The notes beneath the pieces were generated by a model that saw only the letters and a program-made list of their open reading frames with translations, ran no database searches and was not told the DNA's origin. The position numbers were made by a program, and so were the translations under genes. A DNA stretch of 64,000 nucleotides from VRUE01 sp963817905 (GTDB lineage: Bacteria; Actinomycetota; Thermoleophilia; Solirubrobacterales; 70-9): positions 930,001 through 994,000 of the forward strand of contig CAWFPS010000003.1 of NCBI GenBank assembly GCA_963817905.1. The letters run 5' to 3'. Below, piece by piece: positions 59,141-64,000 of the stretch (position 1 is the stretch's first letter; every line of letters starts with the position of its first letter).

Positions 59141-60904
59141 CTACTCGATTACAGCGAGTACGTCGCCGGAGGAGACGGCTGCTCCCTCGGTTACGTTTAG
59201 GGCGGTCACCTTGCCGGCGCGGTGGGCGACTATCTCGTTCTCCATCTTCATCGCCTCGATCACGCAGATCAGGTCGCCCTCGGCGACCTCGGCGCCTTTC
59301 TCCACCGCGACCTTGAAGACGGTGCCCTGCAGCGGCGAGGGCAGGGACTCGCTGGAGGCACCGCCGCCGGCTCCCGCCTTGCGCTCACGCTTCGGCGGTT
59401 TCTTGCCGCCGCTCGCCGGGGCGGCCGCGGCTCCCGCCGCCGCCTCGCCGATCACCTTGACGTCGAAGAGCTTGCCCGAGACCTCGACCTTGTAGTCGCG
59501 GCTGACCGTCTCGGCGCCGTCCTCCGCTGCGGCCGGGGCGGGGGCCTCGACGGGTGCCGTGGTCTTCAGCCACTCGCGATCCTCCATCAGGTCGCGACAG
59601 GTCTCTCCGCCCTGCCACTGCTCGGTGGCGAGCAGCGCCTTGTGGAAGGGGATCAGGGTGGTAAGGCCGCCGACCTCGTACTCGTCGAGAGCACGCAGCA
59701 TGCGTCGTGTGGCGTGCGCGCGGTCGACGTCCCAGACGATCAGCTTGGCCACCATCGGGTCATACATCGGCGTCACCTCGGAGCCGGCCTCGACCCCGGA
59801 GTCGACGCGGACGCCCGGGCCGGCGGGCTCGCGGTAGGTCGTGATCGCGCCCGGCGCGGGGGCGAATTTCTTGTGCGCGGCCTCGGCGTTGATCCGGCAC
59901 TCGATTGCCCAGCCGCGCAGCTCGATGTCCTCCTGGGCGACCGAGAGCGGCTCGCCGGCCGCGACGAGAACCTGCTCGCGGACGATGTCGATGCCGCTGA
60001 CCATCTCGGTCACGCAGTGCTCAACCTGCACCCGCGTGTTCATCTCCAAGAAGAAGTACTCCTCGCCGACCTGCATCCCCTCAACCGTGCCGGCGCCGCG
60101 GTAGCCGACCGCGGCAGCCGCGTCGGTGGCGATCTTGCCGATCCGCTCGCGCATCTCGGCGTCGACGTGAGGGCCCGGGGCCTCCTCGATCACCTTCTGG
60201 TGGCGGCGCTGGACCGAGCAGTCGCGCTCGCCGACATGGATCACGTTGCCGTGGCCGTCGGCGAGAACCTGGACCTCGACGTGGCGCGGGTCCTCGAGGT
60301 AGCGCTCGACGTAGACGCGGTCGTCGGAGAAGAACTTCTCGCCTTCGCGGGCCGAGCCCTCGAAGGCCTCCTCCAGGTCATCGGGGGTCATCGCGACGCG
60401 GAAGCCCTTGCCGCCGCCGCCGCCGGCCGCCTTGCAGGCGACCGGGTAGCCGGCCTCCTCGGCCTGCTTGCGAGCGGCCTCGACGTCGGGAGCGGGCTCG
60501 GTGGCGCCGGGCACGATCGGGACGCCGGCCTCGGCCATGATCTCGCGCGCCTTGGTCTTCGAGCCCATTGCTTCGATCGCCTCCGGCGGCGGGCCGATCC
60601 AGGTAATCCCCGCCTCGGCGCAGGCGCGGGCCATCTCGGCGTTCTCGGCAAGGAAGCCGTAACCGGGGTGGATCCCTTCGGCCCCTGCCTCCTTTGCGGT
60701 CTCGATGATCTTGGCGATGTTGAGATAGCTCTCAGCCGGCACCGCGGGACCGATCAGGAAGGCCTCGTCGGCCTCGCGCACGTGCGGCGCCTCGCGGTCG
60801 ATCTCCGAGTAGACGGCGACCGAGCCGATCCCCATCTCCTTCAGGGTCCGCGCGACCCGGATCGCGATCTCGCCGCGGTTGGCAATGAGGACCTTCTGGA
60901 ACAC
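59141..60904 (-). CDS. Acetyl/propionyl-CoA carboxylase alpha subunit (biotin carboxylase plus BCCP)
   Basis: 587 residues from the GTG at 60904 (VFQKVLIANRGEIAIRVART), the normal start of the family; the longer frame reads through a repeat. The biotin-carboxylase domain (about 1-445) has GGGGGKGFRVA (ATP loop), HVEVQVLADGHGNVIHVGERDCSVQRRHQKVIEEAP and FFLEMNTRVQVEH. After an Ala/Pro linker comes a biotin carrier domain with EAMKMENEI (biotinyl K553). It carboxylates biotin for a partner carboxyltransferase in fatty-acid or propionyl-CoA metabolism. The beta subunit is not in this window. Confidence 0.95.
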   Translation of the reverse strand: MFQKVLIANRGEIAIRVARTLKEMGIGSVAVYSEIDREAPHVREADEAFLIGPAVPAESYLNIAKIIETAKEAGAEGIHPGYGFLAENAEMARACAEAGITWIGPPPEAIEAMGSKTKAREIMAEAGVPIVPGATEPAPDVEAARKQAEEAGYPVACKAAGGGGGKGFRVAMTPDDLEEAFEGSAREGEKFFSDDRVYVERYLEDPRHVEVQVLADGHGNVIHVGERDCSVQRRHQKVIEEAPGPHVDAEMRERIGKIATDAAAAVGYRGAGTVEGMQVGEEYFFLEMNTRVQVEHCVTEMVSGIDIVREQVLVAAGEPLSVAQEDIELRGWAIECRINAEAAHKKFAPAPGAITTYREPAGPGVRVDSGVEAGSEVTPMYDPMVAKLIVWDVDRAHATRRMLRALDEYEVGGLTTLIPFHKALLATEQWQGGETCRDLMEDREWLKTTAPVEAPAPAAAEDGAETVSRDYKVEVSGKLFDVKVIGEAAAGAAAAPASGGKKPPKRERKAGAGGGASSESLPSPLQGTVFKVAVEKGAEVAEGDLICVIEAMKMENEIVAHRAGKVTALNVTEGAAVSSGDVLAVIE

Positions 60905-60927
60905 GGCGGCGCAGTCTAATCGGACGG

Positions 60928-61028
60928 GGGGAGGTGACGGGGACACCCCTGGCCGTCCAAGCCGGCGCGCTAATTAGCGCGCCGGCTTTGAGTATCCGCC
61001 CGTCCAGGGGTGTCCCCGTCACCTCCCC
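60928..61028. repeat. Nested long hairpin between fic and carboxylase genes
   Basis: Perfect 25-bp outer arms (60928-60952, 61004-61028) surround a perfect 12-bp inner stem (AAGCCGGCGCGC 60959-60970, GCGCGCCGGCTT 60977-60988, loop TAATTA). It shares CTTTGAGTATCCGCC with the element at 59002-59100, although the outer arms are unrelated in sequence. It lies between tandem minus-strand genes. Confidence 0.8.
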
Positions 61029-61074
61029 GGTCGGGGGAGTGCGCCGCCGCCATGCCATTCGGCAGGAAGCTTTC

Positions 61075-62097
61075 CTAGGCTCGTTTGTAACGGCTGGCTA
61101 CGTACTCCTCGACCCAGGCCGTAGAGCTGCGCCAGGTGCCGTCGGATGCCTTTGCCGCCTTGAGCCGACCGCGCACCGCGGCGACCCGGAGGGCGTTGGC
61201 GGAGAGCGTGTCCGTCGCCAGGGCCGGCAGGGGCACCAGCCGGGCTGGACCGGCGATTGCCGGGACCACGAACTTGTAGAGGTTGTCGAGAATTGCGCGC
61301 GCGAGAAACTCGCCGAGCGGCCCGGGGTCGCCCTCGTCGGCACGCCTCAGAGCGGCCAGATACTTGGAACGATCGCCCTTGTAGATGATCGCCGGGGGGT
61401 AGCCCAGGCGAACCAGGAGGAGATTGAGCAGCAGCCGACCGGTGCGACCGTTGCCGTCGAAGAAGGGGTGGACCTGCTCGAAGCGCGCGTGCAGACCTGC
61501 CAGCGCTTCGGCTATCGAGGACTCGTCCACCTTGCGCAACGCCTGCGCGTCGGTGAGCCAATCTCGGACCAGCACCGGCACCTCGGTCCAATCGGGCGGG
61601 CGCATCCCGCCGGGGAACGGCTCGATGTCATGCTCGCGAAACGAGCCGGGCCGCTCTCGCGGCGTCGCCTGGGGGTGAGGCGCCACGTCCCACACCGGCG
61701 TCATCGCCAGCGTGTGAACCTGGCGCACCTCCGCCAGGGCGATCGGCTTGCCGCTGGTCCAGTCTCCGGGCCGAATTCCATGGCCGTAGACCCAGTCCGC
61801 TGCGTCCGCATAGCCGCGCACCTCGAGGTATTCGCTGAGCTCCTTGTTGCCCACCGCCCGACCCTCTGAAAGCAGCTGCTCAACCTGTTTGAGCACGAGG
61901 GTGTTGCCCTCGATCGCGGTCGAGTGATGAGCCTCCTCGAGCCAGATGCCACGCCAAATGCCCTCCGCCTCCTCCGGCGAGGGCAGCCCGCCCAGCTTCT
62001 CGCGCAGCTCTCCGATCTGGACTTGCAGCCGTTTGTAGATGTCTGCGCGCGATGGCCGCCCCCGACGCGTCGCAATCTTTTTGTTTGGGCTAGCCAC
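61075..62097 (-). CDS. Fic-family AMPylase-like protein, class II with inhibitory helix
   Basis: 340 residues. The Fic core motif HPFFDGNGRTGR starts at H210, complete with the catalytic His and the Asn-Gly-Arg anion loop. The autoinhibitory motif S59-TAIEG-N65, with its inhibitory Glu (E63), precedes the core, which defines class II Fic proteins. The N-terminal domain resembles Fic_N, and the C-terminal part (NALRVAAVRGRLKAAKAS) looks like a small winged helix. It would transfer AMP or another nucleotide from NTP to a protein. Target unknown. Repeats upstream suggest autoregulation. Confidence 0.92.
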   Translation of the reverse strand: MASPNKKIATRRGRPSRADIYKRLQVQIGELREKLGGLPSPEEAEGIWRGIWLEEAHHSTAIEGNTLVLKQVEQLLSEGRAVGNKELSEYLEVRGYADAADWVYGHGIRPGDWTSGKPIALAEVRQVHTLAMTPVWDVAPHPQATPRERPGSFREHDIEPFPGGMRPPDWTEVPVLVRDWLTDAQALRKVDESSIAEALAGLHARFEQVHPFFDGNGRTGRLLLNLLLVRLGYPPAIIYKGDRSKYLAALRRADEGDPGPLGEFLARAILDNLYKFVVPAIAGPARLVPLPALATDTLSANALRVAAVRGRLKAAKASDGTWRSSTAWVEEYVASRYKRA

Positions 62098-62102
62098 ATA
62101 TT

Positions 62103-62160
62103 AATTGTACCGAACAAATTCTAATTTGTTTGGCTGAGCGCAAAATAATTGTTCCGAACA
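62103..62160. promoter_or_regulatory. fic promoter region with direct and inverted repeats
   Basis: AATTGTACCGAACA (62103-62116) recurs as AATTGTTCCGAACA (62147-62160), 44 bp apart and thus about four helical turns. Between them AACAAATT (62113-62120) and AATTTGTT (62123-62130) form a perfect 8-bp palindrome. The stretch is far more A/T-rich than its surroundings. It looks like an operator-promoter for fic; the divergent PHP gene starts at 62199. Confidence 0.55.
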
Positions 62161-62198
62161 CATTTCCCATCAAGCCCGATGGTTAGGGTGCCGACTTC

Positions 62199-63008
62199 AT
62201 GTTGATCGAGCTTCAGTCTCACTCCACGGTCTCCGACGGGCAGCTGGCGCCGGCTGAAGTCGTCGCGCAGGCATGGGAGGCGGGGGTTACGACGTTGGCC
62301 CTCACCGACCACGATGCGGTGGCCGGCGTCCCCGGGGCCGCGGAGGCGGCGAAGGGGTTTGGGATCGAGCTGGTTCCCGCGATCGAGATGTCCTGCGTTC
62401 ACGAGTACGCCGAAGACCTCCACGTCTGCGGCTACTGGGTAGACCTGGCGGCGATCGGGCCGGCCTGCGAACGAGCGCAGCAGGAGCGGGTCAACCGGGC
62501 CGAGGAGATCATTCAGCGGCTGCGCAACTGGGGCTTCGAAATCAAGCTCGACGACGCGATCGCCGAGGCCGGCGACGCGCTCTCGATCGGCCGCCCCCAC
62601 ATCGCCCGCGCAGCAGGCGCGACCGGCGACCTAGGACCCTTCTTCGAGGAGTACCTGGTCCCCGGCGCCAAGGCTTTCGTCCCCCGCCGCTGGCCCACGG
62701 CAGAACAGGCAATCGAGATCATCCACGAGGCTGGCGGCAGCGCCGTGATCGCCCACCCCTACTGGGACATCGATGCCCCAGACGAGGTCGAGGACCTGAT
62801 CCGCTCCCTCGGCGCCGACGGCATCGAGACCTTCTACCCGAGCCACAACAAGGAGCAGACAGAGCACCTGCTGCGCCTCTGCGAGGAGCTGGACCTCGTC
62901 CCGACCGCCTCCTCGGACTACCACGGGCCAACCCACAAGACCTTCTCGAAGTTCGGCGACTACGACACCTACGGCCTCGGAGAGCCGCGGGTCCCGGCGC
63001 GGCCGTAG
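62199..63008 (+). CDS. PHP-domain phosphoesterase
   Basis: 269 residues. The PHP metal motifs are ELQSHSTVSDGQL (HxHxxxSDG-like, with Gln-Ser-His variation), LALTDHDAVAGV, IEMSCVH, ISIGRPHIARA, AVIAHPYWD and SSDYHGPTHK. These match the family of trinuclear phosphoesterases acting on nucleotide 3',5'-bisphosphates or small RNAs (YciV/RnaAM-like). The usual first motif is D-x-H-x-H; here it is Q6-S-H8-S. The ATG at 62199 follows directly after the fic operator region. Cytoplasmic. Confidence 0.85.
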   Translation: MLIELQSHSTVSDGQLAPAEVVAQAWEAGVTTLALTDHDAVAGVPGAAEAAKGFGIELVPAIEMSCVHEYAEDLHVCGYWVDLAAIGPACERAQQERVNRAEEIIQRLRNWGFEIKLDDAIAEAGDALSIGRPHIARAAGATGDLGPFFEEYLVPGAKAFVPRRWPTAEQAIEIIHEAGGSAVIAHPYWDIDAPDEVEDLIRSLGADGIETFYPSHNKEQTEHLLRLCEELDLVPTASSDYHGPTHKTFSKFGDYDTYGLGEPRVPARP

Positions 63009-63027
63009 GCCAAGAGCGCCGGCGTTA

Positions 63028-63103
63028 GGAGGGCGAATGGCCCCTCCCAAAACGCGCGGCTGGCGCCGCGCTTGAGTGTTTTGGGAGGGGCCACTCGCCC
63101 TCC
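63028..63103. repeat. Nested long hairpin after PHP gene
   Basis: 26-bp outer arms (63028-63053, 63078-63103, one mismatch) with an inner stem GCGCGGC (63054-63060) and GCCGCGC (63065-63071). GCCGCGCTTGAGTG at 63065-63078 is the inverse of the motif in the element at 48921-48995. It lies between two plus-strand genes. Confidence 0.75.
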
Positions 63104-63129
63104 CTTCGTCAGTCGTAGCGGCTGATACG

Positions 63130-64000
63130 GTGGGCTTCTTGCGTCGCTGGCTGGGGACAGGATCAACGGTTGCGATGGCCGTCGCTGCCTTGCTCGCGAT
63201 GCCGACTGGCGCCTCGGCGATGAAAATTGCCGGGAAGATCCAAGGCACGGTGCCGATGGGCGGCATGTACATCGTGCTCTCCGCGGCGCGGCCCGGCAAG
63301 CAGCGCCTGTATGGGGTGGGATTTGCCCGCAGCCGCCGTGACGGTAGCTTCTCGCTTCGCTACGAAAAGCCGCCGCGCGGCTCCATCAAGTACCTGATCG
63401 CGACGCGCCCCGGACCGGGCGCCGAAGCCGGATCCTCGGTACCGCGCAACTCCTACCGACTTGCTGCCGCGCTCGGATCTGGAGACATTCCCCGGCGTGC
63501 AGCGGTCAACGAGCGGACCACGGTCGCATTTGCCTTCGCGATGGCTCAGTTCGTCTACAAGAACGGGCGCATCGCCGGCAAGAACCCAGGGTTGCGTAAT
63601 GCGGCAGCAATGACGCGGAATCTGGTTGGGCGGCGGAACGGCGGGCTTTCGCCGGTGCTGCGTCGCTTTCCCAACGGCCACTCGACCTCGACCTGGGCGA
63701 CCTTCGACTCGCTCGCCAACCTGGTCGGCTCCTGCCGCACGCCCGACCGCCGCTGCGCGCGGCTGCTCGAACTCGCCGCCACGCCGCGCGGCGAGGACTC
63801 GACCGACACCCTGGCGGCGATGGTCGCGATCGCCCGCTACCCGTGGCATCACGCGCCCGGCCTCTTCAAGCTCTCGCGCCTCGCCCGCAAGCGCTACCGG
63901 CCCGTCCTCGGACCGAGACAGGCGCCAAAGGCATGGACGCTGGCCCTGCGCTTCGAAGGCAAGCCGGAAACGATGAACGGGCCCGGCGCCTTCGCGATCG
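63130..64000 (+). CDS. Secreted protein of unknown function, 3' end outside window
   Basis: At least 290 residues from a GTG at 63130 (MGFLRRWLGTGSTVAMAVAALLAMPTG), which gives a good signal peptide ending GASA. Then comes a small beta-domain-like part (GTVPMGGMYIVLSAARPGKQRLYG) and a helical segment containing PNGHSTSTWATFDSLANLVGSC, CARLLELAATPRG and DTLAAMVAIARYPWHH. I recall that helical segment from exported Thermoleophilia proteins in which NHL/virginiamycin-B-lyase-like propeller repeats follow. The propeller would be beyond the right edge. The frame stays open to base 64000. Confidence 0.72.
   Translation, partial: MGFLRRWLGTGSTVAMAVAALLAMPTGASAMKIAGKIQGTVPMGGMYIVLSAARPGKQRLYGVGFARSRRDGSFSLRYEKPPRGSIKYLIATRPGPGAEAGSSVPRNSYRLAAALGSGDIPRRAAVNERTTVAFAFAMAQFVYKNGRIAGKNPGLRNAAAMTRNLVGRRNGGLSPVLRRFPNGHSTSTWATFDSLANLVGSCRTPDRRCARLLELAATPRGEDSTDTLAAMVAIARYPWHHAPGLFKLSRLARKRYRPVLGPRQAPKAWTLALRFEGKPETMNGPGAFAI

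Noticed and set aside
44276..63103. A CRISPR array as the explanation for the repeated palindromes
   Set aside because: The repeats are few, far apart, differ in their arms and are not regularly spaced. No cas gene is visible.

Overview
The window is high-GC actinobacterial DNA. The gene content (fused PafB-PafC regulator, polyprenol-phosphate mannose synthase, F420/PPOX-family protein, DUF1906 protein, biotin carboxylase/BCCP alpha subunit, many secreted proteins of unknown role) and protein styles such as AbiEi-DUF559 fusions suggest a deep-branching actinobacterium of the Thermoleophilia/Solirubrobacterales type. That placement is an inference from gene style, not a measured phylogeny.

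Layout. 1-9 kb is a surface-polysaccharide region: a broken Wzx-type flippase, methyltransferases, two tandem CDP-paratose-2-epimerase-like SDR enzymes, three GT2 glycosyltransferases and a large membrane protein. 9-19.4 kb holds a secreted clan-A glycosidase, a PPOX protein, a VapBC-like toxin-antitoxin pair, a divergent GlxA regulator/DJ-1 pair, a secreted DUF1906 protein, a penicillin acylase, a delta-60 repeat protein and an MBL hydrolase. 19.4-31.4 kb is almost entirely minus strand: PafBC, three polytopic membrane proteins, a YhaM-like nuclease, a fluoride module (triple DUF190 protein plus two CrcB subunits) and an HTH/nucleotidyltransferase pair. 31.5-36.4 kb carries a CorA-like transporter, a methyltransferase, a cupredoxin lipoprotein, a FAH-family enzyme, an SDR and a SRPBCC protein.

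36.4-43.06 kb looks like accessory DNA ending at a tRNA-Phe gene. It holds a membrane protein with unusually A/T-rich codons, a frameshifted dGTPase-like HD protein, a PPDK-like phosphotransferase lacking the pyruvate/PEP barrel, and then a compact 2.4-kb island. This island lies between a 44-bp direct repeat of the tRNA-Phe 3' half and contains only an AbiEi/AbiEii toxin-antitoxin operon with its own operator-like inverted repeat. There is no integrase. This is the most notable structure in the window.

43.1-64 kb returns to host-like genes: a GH15-like secreted protein, a SLOG/TIGR00725 protein, an MrfA-type DEAD helicase, a dihydropteroate-synthase-like protein, HAD phosphatases, an MntR/DtxR regulator, a GEVED-domain secreted protein, a PLP aminotransferase, sucCD, a sulfatase, acyl-CoA carboxylase alpha, Fic, PHP and a partial secreted protein running off the right edge. 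Gaps between these genes hold a family of long, almost perfect, often nested inverted repeats. Their outer arms differ between copies while the pairing is kept.

Four genes carry single-base frameshifts that split otherwise complete proteins. These may be assembly errors or real decay. One further gene (AbiEi-DUF559) is a genuine-looking internal-deletion pseudogene.
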